NCBI RefSeq assembly: GCF_002865605.1
Contig: NZ_CP025583.1
Coordinates: 228,501 to 292,500 of the forward strand
Direction: 5' to 3'
DNA length: 64,000 nt
Source of the DNA: Paracoccus jeotgali
GTDB lineage: Bacteria > Pseudomonadota > Alphaproteobacteria > Rhodobacterales > Rhodobacteraceae
Part shown: one piece after another, positions 27,413 through 36,165 of the stretch
Layout: every line of letters starts with the position of its first letter
How positions within the stretch are numbered: position 1 is the first letter of the stretch
Made by a program: the position numbers and the translations under genes
The notes under the pieces: model-generated
Databases searched by the model: none
Seen by the model: only the letters and a program-made list of their open reading frames with translations
Told to the model about the DNA's origin: nothing

Positions 27413-27962
27413 GGGGCCGGACCTCGGTCACCTCGGGGATATAGTGGCGCAGCAGGTTCTCGATCCCCATTTTCAGGGTCATGGTCGAGGACGGGCAGCC
27501 GGCGCAGGCGCCCTGCATGTGCAGATAGACGACGCCCTTCTCGAAGCCGTGGAAGGTGATGTCGCCGCCGTCCTGAGCCACCGCCGGACGCACGCGGGTG
27601 TCCAGCAGTTCCTTGATCTGGCTGACGATCTCCTGATCCTCACCGGTGTGTTCGGCATGGCCCGAGGCCTGCGCGCTGCCCTGCATGACGGGCGCGCCGG
27701 ACTGGTAATGCTCCATGATCGCGCCGAGGATGGCGGGCTTGATGTGGTCCCACTCGATCTCGTCAGCCTTGGTCACGGTGACGAAATCCGAGCCGAGGAA
27801 CACGCCGGTCACACCCTTCACGCCAAAGACCCGCTGTGCCAGCGGCGAGGCGGCGGCGGCTTCGGCATCGGTGAAATCGGCAGTGCCGCTGTCCAGCACG
27901 TTCTGGCCGGGCAGGAATTTCAGGGTGGCGGGGTTCGGGGTGGTTTCTGTCTGAATGAACAT
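27405..27962 (-). CDS. NfuA/NifU-like iron-sulfur cluster carrier
   Basis: The 185-residue protein has an N-terminal Nfu_N domain (MFIQTETTPNPATLKFLPG) and a C-terminal NifU-like domain with the cluster-binding CxxC at Cys153 and Cys156 (GACAGCPSS). Such two-domain Nfu proteins are alphaproteobacterial and mitochondrial type carriers (NFU1). They deliver 4Fe-4S clusters to targets such as lipoyl synthase. A histidine- and serine-rich linker (about 93-107) joins the domains. The gene leads an operon with tsaB and rimI. Confidence 0.94.
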   Translation of the reverse strand: MFIQTETTPNPATLKFLPGQNVLDSGTADFTDAEAAAASPLAQRVFGVKGVTGVFLGSDFVTVTKADEIEWDHIKPAILGAIMEHYQSGAPVMQGSAQASGHAEHTGEDQEIVSQIKELLDTRVRPAVAQDGGDITFHGFEKGVVYLHMQGACAGCPSSTMTLKMGIENLLRHYIPEVTEVRPLA

Positions 27963-28060
27963 CGGGCGCTCCTTTGCTGTCTCATATGGGCTGCAGAGGG
28001 GGTTCGGTCAAGCCGGGGCAGGGGGCCAAGACCCCGGCGGAACCGCCCATCCCGGCCGCG

Positions 28061-28516
28061 TCACGAGATCGCTTCCAGCCTCTCGCGCGACATATCGCCG
28101 GGAATCAGGGTGATGGCGCAGGAGAGCGCCCCCAGATCGCGCAGCAGACGTGTGACGATCGGTCCCGGCCCGGCCTTACCGGTGGCGGCCCCCAGCACCA
28201 GCACGCCGATGTCCTTGTCGCCTTCCAGATGGGCGAGCAGTTGTGCCACCGGCTCTCCCTCGCGGATCACCAGTTCCGGGTCGATGCCCTGGGTGTCGCG
28301 CATCCAGCGAGCAAAGATCTGATATTGCGAGGTGATCCGGTCCTCGGCCTCTTGCCGCATCAACTCGGCCACGCCGATGCCGTGCTGGATGGCGTCGGGG
28401 GCGATGATCGACAGCACCACCACCTCGCCCTGCGAGCGCGACGCCCGCATCGCGGCAAAGCGCATGGCATTGCGGCATTCGGGCGACTCGTCCAGAATGA
28501 CCAGGAATTTCCGCAT
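28061..28516 (-). CDS. Universal stress protein, UspA family
   Basis: The 151-residue protein is a single-domain Usp. It starts with KFLVILDESPECRNAMRFAA, where the acidic residue and Ser/Cys fit the nucleotide-binding start. Its C-terminal VLVLGAATGKAGPGPIVTRLL resembles the ATP-binding G-2x-G-9x-G-S/T loop, though the exact motif is diverged. Usp proteins are cytoplasmic stress factors with unclear biochemistry. It is divergent from the sugar transferase gene, across a spacer with a perfect palindrome. Confidence 0.9.
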   Translation of the reverse strand: MRKFLVILDESPECRNAMRFAAMRASRSQGEVVVLSIIAPDAIQHGIGVAELMRQEAEDRITSQYQIFARWMRDTQGIDPELVIREGEPVAQLLAHLEGDKDIGVLVLGAATGKAGPGPIVTRLLRDLGALSCAITLIPGDMSRERLEAIS

Positions 28517-28545
28517 CTGTCAGTCCTTTTCGGCGGGAAGCCGCG

Positions 28546-28551
28546 TATAAT
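28546..28551 (+). promoter_or_regulatory. Perfect TATAAT box in the usp / sugar transferase spacer
   Basis: The sequence TATAAT appears upstream of the palindrome, on the strand of the sugar transferase gene. No good -35 lies 16-18 bases upstream, so promoter function is uncertain. Confidence 0.25.
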
Positions 28552-28608
28552 CTGCCCGATTTGTGGCTTTCCGGCAACCAGCCCGCGCAGCCGGCGATCT
28601 GCCGGTTC

Positions 28609-28624
28609 AAACCTGCGCAGGTTT
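28609..28624. promoter_or_regulatory. Perfect 16-base palindrome (candidate operator)
   Basis: AAACCTGCGCAGGTTT is a perfect palindrome between the divergent usp and sugar transferase genes. A dimeric regulator could bind it. No characterised consensus is recognised. Confidence 0.5.
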
Positions 28625-28626
28625 AT

Positions 28627-28643
28627 GTTAATCCGTTAACCAT
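28627..28643 (+). promoter_or_regulatory. GTTAA/TTAAC dyad containing a CtrA-like half-site
   Basis: Five-base arms GTTAA and TTAAC flank TCCG, and the right arm continues as TTAACCAT, matching the known CtrA half-site. It is about 63 bases upstream of the sugar transferase start codon, in an AT-rich island. Binding is inferred. Confidence 0.35.
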
Positions 28644-28705
28644 TAGAGAGCATTTCTTTTATCTACACTGGTTGATCCTAGCCGAATTTCGCCAAGCTCG
28701 TTTCC

Positions 28706-29527
28706 ATGGGGGCCATGTCCGTGACGCTGCACCAGAACTGGGACTACGTCGATCACGGGCCGGCCCTGGCCAGCCGCACCGCCCTTTCCAAGCCTGAAAT
28801 CTGGCATCTGCACTCTGCCCCGGTCAAGGACAGCTTCTATCGCCGCCATTGCAAGCGGGCGGTCGATCTGGTGCTGGCCGTGGTCCTGCTGGCGGTGCTG
28901 CTGCTGCCGATGGCGGTGGTGGCGCTGTGCCTGCTGATCGCACAGGGCCGGCCGCTGATCTATTCGGGCGAGCGGATGCGCGCGCCGGGGCGGCCCTTTC
29001 GGCAATACAAGTTCCGCACCATGGTCTGCGACGATGACGATGGCGGCGCGACCGGGGCGCACAAGCACTGGCGCATCACGCCGCTTGGCCGCTTTCTGCG
29101 CCGCACGCGGCTGGACGAATTGCCCCAGCTTTTCAACATCATCGCCGGCGATATGAGCTTTGTCGGCCCGCGCCCGCCGCTGCCGGAATATGTCGAGCGG
29201 TTCCCCGCGCTGTATGCGTCCGTGCTGCAGATCAAGCCCGGCGTCACCGGCCTTGCGACGCTGATCTATCACCGGCACGAGGACCGCATCCTCGCCAATT
29301 GCAGCACCGCGGCCGAGACCGACCGCGCCTATTACGCCCGCTGCCTGCCGACCAAGCTGCGGATCGAGCTGGTCTATCGCCGCGTCGCCTCGCCCTGGCT
29401 GGATTTCTGGATCATGTGGCGGACCTTCCTGGCCGTGATCCCCGGCCTCGACCGGCCCCGCAAGCGTCGCGGGGCGCGGGCTATTCGGCAGCCGGTTCCT
29501 GCAACAGCACCGGAACGGTCGAGATAG
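28706..29527 (+). CDS. Polyprenyl-phosphate sugar-1-phosphate transferase (exopolysaccharide initiation)
   Basis: The 273-residue protein belongs to the bacterial sugar transferase (WcaJ/ExoY/PglC-like) family. One hydrophobic segment (about residues 50-78) precedes the catalytic region: YKFRTMV near 101, LRRTRLDELPQLFNIIAGDMSFVGPRP around 127-152 and the KPGVTGLATL motif. It transfers a sugar-1-phosphate from a nucleotide sugar to undecaprenyl phosphate, starting an exopolysaccharide or O-unit. No other synthesis genes adjoin it, but three glycosyltransferase genes lie at 44.8-48.3 kb. Its start could also be the ATG at 28715. Its last 47 bases overlap the convergent creA gene. Confidence 0.87.
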   Translation: MGAMSVTLHQNWDYVDHGPALASRTALSKPEIWHLHSAPVKDSFYRRHCKRAVDLVLAVVLLAVLLLPMAVVALCLLIAQGRPLIYSGERMRAPGRPFRQYKFRTMVCDDDDGGATGAHKHWRITPLGRFLRRTRLDELPQLFNIIAGDMSFVGPRPPLPEYVERFPALYASVLQIKPGVTGLATLIYHRHEDRILANCSTAAETDRAYYARCLPTKLRIELVYRRVASPWLDFWIMWRTFLAVIPGLDRPRKRRGARAIRQPVPATAPERSR

Positions 29528-29945
29528 ACATCTTGGCCGAGCCCTCGGTCAGCTCATTCGCGTGGGCCAGATAGATCAGCACCTGATTCTCTTCATCCCA
29601 GATCCGCTTGACCCGCAGCGACTTGAACAGCAGCGAGCGGCTGGCGTTGAACACATCCTCGCCATTGCGGCCCTTGCGGATATCGCCCAGCCGGATCGGC
29701 CCGGTCTGCGTGCATTCGATGGCGCTGTTCGAGGGGTCCTCGAACCAGTTGCCCTGGCTCAGCCGGTCCAGAACCGAGCGTGAGAAATAGGCGAGGTGGC
29801 AGGTCACGCCCTCGACCTTGGGGTCGTGGATCGATTCGACCACGATGTCATTGCCGACCCAGTCGACGCCGATCTTGGCCACCTGCTCGGCACTCGCCGC
29901 CCCTGCCGGCAGCAGCAGCGCCAGACCCAGTATCATTGCCCGCAT
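29481..29945 (-). CDS. creA: CreA family periplasmic protein
   Basis: The 154-residue protein has a signal peptide (residues 1-20, LALLLPAGAASAEQ) and the CreA-family body (DWVGNDIVVESIHDPKV, GVTCHLAYFSRSVLDRL, NASRSLLFKSLRVKRIWD). Two cysteines near the middle may pair. The biochemical function of CreA is unknown. The start at 29945 follows AAAGGAAAG. It lies downstream of the DUF2585 gene with an 11-base spacer and overlaps the sugar transferase 3' end on the other strand. Confidence 0.9.
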   Translation of the reverse strand: MRAMILGLALLLPAGAASAEQVAKIGVDWVGNDIVVESIHDPKVEGVTCHLAYFSRSVLDRLSQGNWFEDPSNSAIECTQTGPIRLGDIRKGRNGEDVFNASRSLLFKSLRVKRIWDEENQVLIYLAHANELTEGSAKMSISTVPVLLQEPAAE

Positions 29946-29956
29946 CTTCTTTCCTT

Positions 29957-30508
29957 TCACAGCGCCGCCTGCCAGTCGCGGATGAATTCGACCGGCCAGA
30001 GCAGCATCAGCACGTTCAGCAGCAGCCCGTCGCGGATCAGCCAGATCGTCGCCGCCTCGGCCAGCACGAAGATCAGCACCGATGCCCAGACCGGCAGCAC
30101 CCGCGCCAGCCAGAAACCCAGCAGCATCGCCAGCATGTCCGCGACCGAATTGATCACGCTGTCGCCGTAATAGTCCAGCGAGATCGTCACCGCGCGATAA
30201 CGCTCGATGACCGCGTCGAGGTTCTCGACGATCTCCCACGCCGCCTCGATCAGCGTCGCGATCACCAGCCGCGCCGACAGCGGCAGCCGCCGGGCGACCA
30301 GCCACAGCAGCGCATACAGCACCAGCCCATGCAGCAGATGCGAGGGCGTGTACCAGTCCGTCAGATGCTGCGAGTTCTCGCTGCTCAGCTTCTGCCCATG
30401 CCACAGCTTGACGCTGCCACATTCGCAGATCGGCACCCGCCCCATCAGCAGCAGGATGACCGCCGCCGCCGCGATGATCGCCAGCGCGACAGGCAGGCCG
30501 CGCCTCAT
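29957..30508 (-). CDS. DUF2585 membrane protein
   Basis: The 183-residue protein matches the DUF2585/UPF0314 family of alphaproteobacteria. It has about five hydrophobic segments and a polar [22 protein letters not shown] stretch after the first one, followed by [22 protein letters not shown] and [16 protein letters not shown]. The conserved acidic, histidine and tyrosine residues suggest an active site facing one side of the inner membrane. Function unknown. Its start overlaps the phosphatase gene upstream by four bases (ATGA), so the two are coupled. Confidence 0.88.
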   Translation of the reverse strand: MRRGLPVALAIIAAAAVILLLMGRVPICECGSVKLWHGQKLSSENSQHLTDWYTPSHLLHGLVLYALLWLVARRLPLSARLVIATLIEAAWEIVENLDAVIERYRAVTISLDYYGDSVINSVADMLAMLLGFWLARVLPVWASVLIFVLAEAATIWLIRDGLLLNVLMLLWPVEFIRDWQAAL

Positions 30509-31260
30509 CCCGCGCGCTCGGTCGTCATGCGCTGCGGCCCGTCGGACCCCAGCAGCCAGACCCCGCTGGCGTCCAGCCGCGCGACCGAGGCCGGCCGCCC
30601 ATAACCCGCCCCGCTGTCAAGGTTCAGCCGGTTCGGATACAGCGCCGCCCGCCGCAGCGCGGTGTGACCATGCACGACCAGCGCGCCGTGATCCTGCCTC
30701 GACTCGAGAAAGGGCTTGCGGATCCACATCAGATCGGTCGGCGATTGCGCCGACAGATCCACCCCCGGCCGGACCCCGGCATGGACGAACAGAAACCCGC
30801 CCGGATGCAGCAGCCACGGCCGCAGCCGGTCCAGCCAGTCGACATGCGCGCGCGGGATGGCGCGCACCGCCCGCCGATGCAGCTCGGCCAGCGGCATCTC
30901 TAGCGCCCCCGCAATGCCATAGGACGCAAAGGTCGCCTCGGCCCCGTTTCGCTCGTCCCCGGTCCAGGTCAGCCCGCTGGTCGAGCCGGGATCGATCCAT
31001 TCCGGGTCCTCGATGAAACGCGGCAGCTTGTTGTCATGATTGCCCTTGATCACCTGCCAGTCGCGTCCCTGCGCCTGACCCTCCATCAGATAGTCGATGA
31101 CGCCGCGCGAGTCCGGCCCGCGGTCGATCAGATCGCCCAGATGCACCACCCGCGCGCCCGCACCGCCATCCTGCGAGATCAGGTCATGGACATGGCGCAG
31201 CGCGTCCAGATGGCCGTGGATATCGCCGATGGCATAGACCGGCTGGAACTCATCCGTCAT
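30505..31260 (-). CDS. PPP-family metallophosphoesterase
   Basis: The 251-residue protein carries the phosphoprotein phosphatase signature motifs: GDIHGH (residues 12-17), [10 protein letters not shown] (42-51), GNHDN (73-77) and later HAGVRPG and VVHGHT. These bind a dinuclear metal centre. Bacterial PPP enzymes dephosphorylate Ser/Thr proteins or small substrates such as diadenosine tetraphosphate. The length and spacing fit the PrpA/ApaH-like group, and the substrate cannot be decided. It precedes DUF2585 and creA on the minus strand. Confidence 0.9.
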   Translation of the reverse strand: MTDEFQPVYAIGDIHGHLDALRHVHDLISQDGGAGARVVHLGDLIDRGPDSRGVIDYLMEGQAQGRDWQVIKGNHDNKLPRFIEDPEWIDPGSTSGLTWTGDERNGAEATFASYGIAGALEMPLAELHRRAVRAIPRAHVDWLDRLRPWLLHPGGFLFVHAGVRPGVDLSAQSPTDLMWIRKPFLESRQDHGALVVHGHTALRRAALYPNRLNLDSGAGYGRPASVARLDASGVWLLGSDGPQRMTTERAG

Positions 31261-31289
31261 CGCATTTCCTTTCGTCGCCCGTGAACGGC

Positions 31290-31323
31290 AAACGGCCCGG
31301 CGCGCGCATCGCTGCCGGGCCGT
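31290..31323 (-). terminator. Rho-independent terminator of serA
   Basis: A perfect 10-bp stem (31292-31301 with 31314-31323, 12-base loop) on the minus strand is followed by TTT. It lies about 20 bases past the serA stop codon. Confidence 0.8.
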
Positions 31324-31343
31324 CCCGTCGCAAGAGCCTTGGA

Positions 31344-32933
31344 TCAGACCTCGAAATGCAGGGCGCGGGCCTGCAGGAACTTGCCGGTCTTGTGCAGCGC
31401 CTCCAACACCGGCTCGGGCAGGGCCTCGTCCAGATACAGGATCGCGATGGCATCCTCGCCCGAACTGGTCCGCCCCAGCTGGAAGTTCGCGATGTTCACG
31501 CCCATGTCGCCCAGCGTCGTCCCCAGCGCGCCAATGACGCCCGGCACGTCCTTGTTGCGGGTGTACAACATGAACTCGCCGATCTCGGCATCGACATTGA
31601 TCCCGCGGATCTGGATAAAACGCGGCTTGCCGTCGCTGAACACGGTGCCCGCGATCGACCGCTCGCGGTCCTCGGTCACCACCGTCACCTTAATATAGCC
31701 GTCATAGGTGCCGCTGGCCTCTTGCCGCGTGGTCGCCAGCTGAATCCCGCGCTCCTTGGCGATGGTCGGGGCCGAGACCATGTTCACATCCGGGTTCGCC
31801 GCCTTCATCACCCCGGCAATGACCGAGGCATTCAGCGCGCTCACATTCATCTCGGCCACGCTGCCATCATACAGCACGTTGATCGACTTGATCGGCGCGT
31901 CGGTCATCTGCCCGATGAAGCTGCCCAGATGCCCGGCCAGCTTGATCCACGGACCCATCACCTTGGCCTCCTCGGCGGTGACCGAGGGCATGTTCAGCGC
32001 ATTGGCGACCGCGCCGGTCAGCAGGTAATCCGACATCTGCTCGGCCACCTGAATGGCGACGTTTTCCTGCGCCTCGCTGGTCGAGGCCCCCAGATGCGGC
32101 GTCACCACCACGTTGGGCAAGTTGAACAGCCGGCTTTCGGTCGCCGGCTCGACCGCAAACACGTCCAGCGCCGCTCCGGCGACGTGCCCCGTCTCCAACG
32201 CATCCGCCAGCGCTTCCTCGTCGATCAGACCGCCACGGGCGGCGTTGATGATCCGCACACCCTTCTTCAGCTTGGCGATGTTCTCGCGCGACAGGATGTT
32301 GCGGGTCTTGTCGGTCAGCGGCACATGCAGGGTGATGAAATCGGCCTTGGCCAGCAACTCGTCCAGCTCGACCTTAGTCACGCCCATCTGGGCCGCGCGC
32401 TCTTCCGACAGGAAGGGGTCATAGGCCACCACCTTCATCTTCAGCCCCAGGGCGCGGTCGGCGACGATCGAGCCGATATTGCCCGCGCCGATCAGCCCCA
32501 GCGTCTTGTTGAACAGCTCGACCCCCATGAAGCGGTTCTTCTCCCACTTCCCGGCATGGGTGCTGACCGAGGCCTCGGGCAGTTGCCGCGCCACCGCGAA
32601 CATCAGCGCGATGGCGTGCTCGGCGGTGGTGACGCTGTTGCCGAAGGGCGTGTTCATCACGATCACGCCTTTCTTCGACGCGGCCGGAATATCGACATTG
32701 TCGACCCCGATCCCGGCCCGCCCGATGACCTTCAGATTGCTGGCCGCCTGCAGCAGCTTCTCCGTCACCTTGGTGGCCGAGCGGATCGCCAACCCGTCAT
32801 ATTGTCCGATGATCTCGGCCAGCTTTTCCTTGTCCTTGCCCAGATCGGGCAGGTAATCGACCTCGACCCCGCGGTCGCGAAAGATCTGGACGGCGGTTTC
32901 CGACAGCTTGTCGGACACAAGAACCTTGGGCAT
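31344..32933 (-). CDS. serA: D-3-phosphoglycerate dehydrogenase
   Basis: The 529-residue length fits the long (type I) SerA form, with a substrate-binding domain, an NAD-binding domain (LGLIGAGNIGSIVADRAL near 145), the intervening ASB domain (about 320-450) and a C-terminal ACT domain (ending MGVNIANFQLGRTSSGEDAIA). Catalytic Arg, Glu and His appear in INAARGGLIDEEAL and VVTPHLGAST. It oxidises 3-phosphoglycerate to 3-phosphohydroxypyruvate, the first step of serine synthesis. It lies 80 bases downstream of serC, and the spacer holds a hairpin and a dispersed repeat. A serine-sensitive ACT domain is plausible. Confidence 0.96.
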   Translation of the reverse strand: MPKVLVSDKLSETAVQIFRDRGVEVDYLPDLGKDKEKLAEIIGQYDGLAIRSATKVTEKLLQAASNLKVIGRAGIGVDNVDIPAASKKGVIVMNTPFGNSVTTAEHAIALMFAVARQLPEASVSTHAGKWEKNRFMGVELFNKTLGLIGAGNIGSIVADRALGLKMKVVAYDPFLSEERAAQMGVTKVELDELLAKADFITLHVPLTDKTRNILSRENIAKLKKGVRIINAARGGLIDEEALADALETGHVAGAALDVFAVEPATESRLFNLPNVVVTPHLGASTSEAQENVAIQVAEQMSDYLLTGAVANALNMPSVTAEEAKVMGPWIKLAGHLGSFIGQMTDAPIKSINVLYDGSVAEMNVSALNASVIAGVMKAANPDVNMVSAPTIAKERGIQLATTRQEASGTYDGYIKVTVVTEDRERSIAGTVFSDGKPRFIQIRGINVDAEIGEFMLYTRNKDVPGVIGALGTTLGDMGVNIANFQLGRTSSGEDAIAILYLDEALPEPVLEALHKTGKFLQARALHFEV

Positions 32934-32960
32934 GTGATGCTCCTCGCAAGCGCCTCGGCG

Positions 32961-33008
32961 CTTCTTCTTTGGGAAAATACTCTGGGGGTCCGGGGGCAAC
33001 GCCCCCGG
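32961..33008 (-). repeat. Hairpin plus GAGTATTT spacer element between serC and serA
   Basis: On the minus strand a perfect 8-bp stem (33001-33008 with 32990-32997, loop GTT) is followed by ACCCCCAGAGTATTTTCCCA and then AAGAAGAAG. The GAGTATTT...AAGAAGAAG part recurs before fmt (54870-54892). Elements of this kind are common in spacers of Rhodobacterales. It could weaken read-through from serC or act on the mRNA. Confidence 0.6.
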
Positions 33009-33013
33009 GCGTG

Positions 33014-34165
33014 TCAGGACCGGGTTTGCGCGGCCAGTTCGGCGTGGAACGCCCATTCAATCCAGGGCAGCAGGGCCTGAACATCGGCCAGTTCCACCGT
33101 CGAGCCGCACCAGATCCGCAGCCCGGCAGGCGCATCGCGATAGGCGCCGATATCCAGCCCCGCGCCTTCGGTCTCCAGCCGCTTGGCCACCGCCTTGGCA
33201 AAGGCCGCGCCGTCCTCGATCCGCGGATCGGTGAATTTCAGGCAGACGCTGGTGGTCGATGCCGTGGCCGGGTCTTGGGCCAGGTTCTCGATCCAGTCGC
33301 GGGTGGCGCAGAAATCCCAGACCGCCTGCGCATTGGCGCTGGCCCGTCCGATCAGCCCTTGCAGCCCGCCCACCGATTCCGCCCAGTCCAGCGCCACCAG
33401 GTAATCCTCGACGCACAGCATGGATGGCGTGTTGATCGTCTCGCCGCGGAAGATGCCCTCGATCAGCTTGCCGCCCTTGGTCATCCGAAAGATCTTCGGC
33501 AGCGGCCAGGCGGGGGTATAGCTTTCCAGCCGCTCGACCGCGCGGGGCGACAGGATCAGGACACCATGTCCGCCTTCGCCACCCAGCACCTTCTGCCAGC
33601 TGAAGGTGACCACATCCAGCTTGTCCCAGGGCAGGTCCATCGCGAATGCCGCGCTGGTCGCGTCGCAGATGGTCAGCCCGGCGCGGTCGGCGGGGATGGC
33701 GTCGCCATTCGGCACCCGCACGCCCGAGGTCGTGCCGTTCCAAGTGAACACCACGTCGCGGTCAAAATCGACCGAGGCCAGATCGACGATCTGCCCGTAA
33801 TCGGCGGTCTGCACCTTGGCATCCAGTTTCAGTTGCTTGACCACATCCGTGACCCAGCCCGCGCCAAAGCTTTCCCAGGCCAGCATCTCGACCGGGCGCG
33901 CGCCCAGCAGCGACCACATCGCCATCTCGACGGCACCGGTGTCCGAGGCCGGCACGATGCCAATGCGGTAATCGTCGGGAACGCCCAGGATCTCGCGCGT
34001 CTGGTCTATGGCACGGGCGAGCTTCGCCTTGCCGACAGCGGCGCGATGCGAACGGCCCAGGGGGGCGTCCGCCAGCATGTTCAGATCATATCCGGGGATC
34101 TTGGCACAGGGGCCAGAGGAAAAGCGCGGATTGGCCGGCCGCGCGGCCGGTTGCGTATTCGCCAT
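33014..34165 (-). CDS. serC: Phosphoserine aminotransferase
   Basis: The 383-residue protein is a SerC of the alphaproteobacterial type. The PLP lysine is in the [16 protein letters not shown] segment, and [13 protein letters not shown] marks the N-terminus. It converts 3-phosphohydroxypyruvate and glutamate to phosphoserine. It precedes serA in a serine operon. A hairpin with a T-tract lies immediately upstream, in the leader or after the preceding ABC gene. The start has a clear family N-terminus. Confidence 0.95.
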   Translation of the reverse strand: MANTQPAARPANPRFSSGPCAKIPGYDLNMLADAPLGRSHRAAVGKAKLARAIDQTREILGVPDDYRIGIVPASDTGAVEMAMWSLLGARPVEMLAWESFGAGWVTDVVKQLKLDAKVQTADYGQIVDLASVDFDRDVVFTWNGTTSGVRVPNGDAIPADRAGLTICDATSAAFAMDLPWDKLDVVTFSWQKVLGGEGGHGVLILSPRAVERLESYTPAWPLPKIFRMTKGGKLIEGIFRGETINTPSMLCVEDYLVALDWAESVGGLQGLIGRASANAQAVWDFCATRDWIENLAQDPATASTTSVCLKFTDPRIEDGAAFAKAVAKRLETEGAGLDIGAYRDAPAGLRIWCGSTVELADVQALLPWIEWAFHAELAAQTRS

Positions 34166-34183
34166 GTGTTACCCTTTCAGGCA

Positions 34184-34205
34184 AAAGCTCCTCGTTGGGG
34201 AGGAG
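34184..34205 (-). promoter_or_regulatory. Terminator-like hairpin just upstream of serC (possible serC leader)
   Basis: On the minus strand CTCCTC (34200-34205) pairs with GAGGAG (34188-34193) around CCCAAC, followed by C and TTTT (34183-34186). A serC leader RNA with an overlapping terminator is described in alphaproteobacteria, and this fits its position. It could also be the terminator of the upstream ABC gene. Confidence 0.45.
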
Positions 34206-34266
34206 TGTCCCACTGACGCGCCTAGCGCAAAGCCGCGCCGCTGGCAAGACGGAATTGATCCGCCTT

Positions 34267-36096
34267 TCAACCCGTTCCGCCGGCGGCGAGCGGGGCTGCC
34301 TGCATCTCGACCCCGTCCAGATTGCCGTCGGTGAACTGCAACCGGGCCAGCCTTGCATACAGTCCGCCCTCGGCCACCAGCTCTTCATGGGTGCCTTGCG
34401 CGACGATGCGCCCGTCCTCGAACACCACGATGCGGTCGGCCTTTTTCACCGTCGCCAGCCGGTGCGCGACGATGATCGTCGTGCGGCCGCGCGCCAGCCG
34501 GTCGACCGCCTGCTGCACCGCGAATTCCGATTCGGCATCCAGCGCCGAGGTCGCCTCGTCCAGCAGCAGCACCGGCGCGTCGCGCAGGATGGCGCGGGCA
34601 AAGGCGATGCGCTGCTTCTGCCCGCCCGACAGCATGACGCCGCGCTCGCCCACCTGGCTGTCATAGCCCTGCGGCAGCGCGGTCAGGAAGTCATGGGCAT
34701 GGGCGGCACGGGCGGCCTCTTCCACCTCTGCATCGCTGGCGCCGGGGCGGCCAAAGCGGATGTTCTCGCGCGCGGTGGTGCCGAAGATCACCGGGTCCTG
34801 CGGGACCAGCGCGATCTGGCCGCGGAATTCCGACCGCGTCATGTCGCGCAGATCGACCCCGTCCAGCGTCACCCGGCCCTGCGCCGGGTCCCAGAAGCGC
34901 AGGATCATCTGGATCACCGTCGTCTTGCCCGCGCCCGACGGGCCGACCAGCGCCACAGTCTCGCCGGGGCGAATGGTCAGATCGACGTCGCGCAGCGCCG
35001 ACTGATCAGGCCGCGAGGGATAGGAAAAGGTGACGTTCTGCAGGTCGATGGCGCCCTGAACCGGGACCGGCACCGGCACCGGATCGGCGGGGTCGGTGAT
35101 GCTGTCGCCGGCGGCCAGCAGTTCGGCCAGCCGCTCGGTCGCGCCGGCGGCACGCTGCAACTCGCCCCAGATCTCGGACAGCGCGCCCACCGCACCCGCG
35201 ACCAGCACCGCATAGATGACGAACTGCACCAGCTCACCAATGGTCATGGTCCCGGTCTGCACATCGCGCGCCCCGATCCACAGCACGCCGATCACGCCGG
35301 AAAAGATCAGGAAGATGACGATGACGGTCAGGATCGCCCGCGTCGCGATGCGCTTGCGGGCAGAGATGAAGCTTTCCTCGGTGACGCGGCCGAACTCGGC
35401 CCGGGTCGGGGCCTCATGCGTGAAGGCCTGCACCGTCTGCGCGGCCTGCAGCGCCTCGGACGCGGCCCCGGACGAGGCCGCGATCCAGTCCTGGTTTTCG
35501 CGCGACAGCACCCGCAGGCGCCGCCCCAGCCCGATGATCGGGACCAGGATCAGCGGCACCAGCAGTAGCACCAGCCCGGTCAGCTTGGCCGAGGTCAGCA
35601 GCAGCATCCCCAGCCCGCCGACCATCAGCAGCATGTTGCGCAGCGCGACCGAGACCGACGAGCCGATGACCGACTGGATCACCGTGGTATCGGTGGTGAT
35701 GCGGCTAAGGATCTCGCCCGTCATCACGCGTTCATAGAATTCGGGCGACAGGCCGATGACGCGGTTGAACACCGCCTTGCGGATGTCGGCCACGACACGC
35801 TCGCCCAGCCGCGTCACCAGATAATAGCGCAGCCCGGTGCCCACGGCCAAGGCCACGACGATGATCATGGCCGCGCCGAAATATTCGTCCAGCAGCGCCG
35901 CGCGCTCGCCAAAGCCGTCGACGACGCGGCGCACCGCAAGCGGCAGGATCAGGCTGATCGTCGCCGTCAGCGCCAGCGCCAGCAGCGCCGCCACCGCCAG
36001 CAGGCGATAGGGCTGCACAAAGGGCCACAGCGCGGACAGCGCCCCAACGCGGCGGCTGGCGGGACGGTCGGGGCTTGATTGGGGAACGCGTGCCAT
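34267..36096 (-). CDS. ABC exporter, MsbA-like fused permease/ATPase
   Basis: The 609-residue half-transporter has six hydrophobic segments within about residues 20-310 and a C-terminal ATPase domain with Walker A GPSGAGKTT, Q-loop VPQDPVIFG, signature LSGGQKQRIAFARA, Walker B LLLDEATSALD and H-loop VAHRLAT. It would work as a homodimer in the inner membrane, exporting lipid-linked or hydrophobic substrates. It belongs to the broad MsbA/LmrA group, so the substrate is not assigned. The start at 36096 follows AAAGGCAG; an upstream extension is rejected as low-complexity sequence. Confidence 0.92.
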   Translation of the reverse strand: MARVPQSSPDRPASRRVGALSALWPFVQPYRLLAVAALLALALTATISLILPLAVRRVVDGFGERAALLDEYFGAAMIIVVALAVGTGLRYYLVTRLGERVVADIRKAVFNRVIGLSPEFYERVMTGEILSRITTDTTVIQSVIGSSVSVALRNMLLMVGGLGMLLLTSAKLTGLVLLLVPLILVPIIGLGRRLRVLSRENQDWIAASSGAASEALQAAQTVQAFTHEAPTRAEFGRVTEESFISARKRIATRAILTVIVIFLIFSGVIGVLWIGARDVQTGTMTIGELVQFVIYAVLVAGAVGALSEIWGELQRAAGATERLAELLAAGDSITDPADPVPVPVPVQGAIDLQNVTFSYPSRPDQSALRDVDLTIRPGETVALVGPSGAGKTTVIQMILRFWDPAQGRVTLDGVDLRDMTRSEFRGQIALVPQDPVIFGTTARENIRFGRPGASDAEVEEAARAAHAHDFLTALPQGYDSQVGERGVMLSGGQKQRIAFARAILRDAPVLLLDEATSALDAESEFAVQQAVDRLARGRTTIIVAHRLATVKKADRIVVFEDGRIVAQGTHEELVAEGGLYARLARLQFTDGNLDGVEMQAAPLAAGGTG

Positions 36097-36165
36097 GACT
36101 GCCTTTGCCTCTTGATCCGGTCTACGGGCCGCAGCATTAGGCACCCCCGACCGGGGCGGCAACCG

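Noticed and set aside
28012-28038. Seven-base inverted repeat after the usp gene
   Set aside because: The loop is 13 bases and there is no T-tract, so terminator function is not supported.
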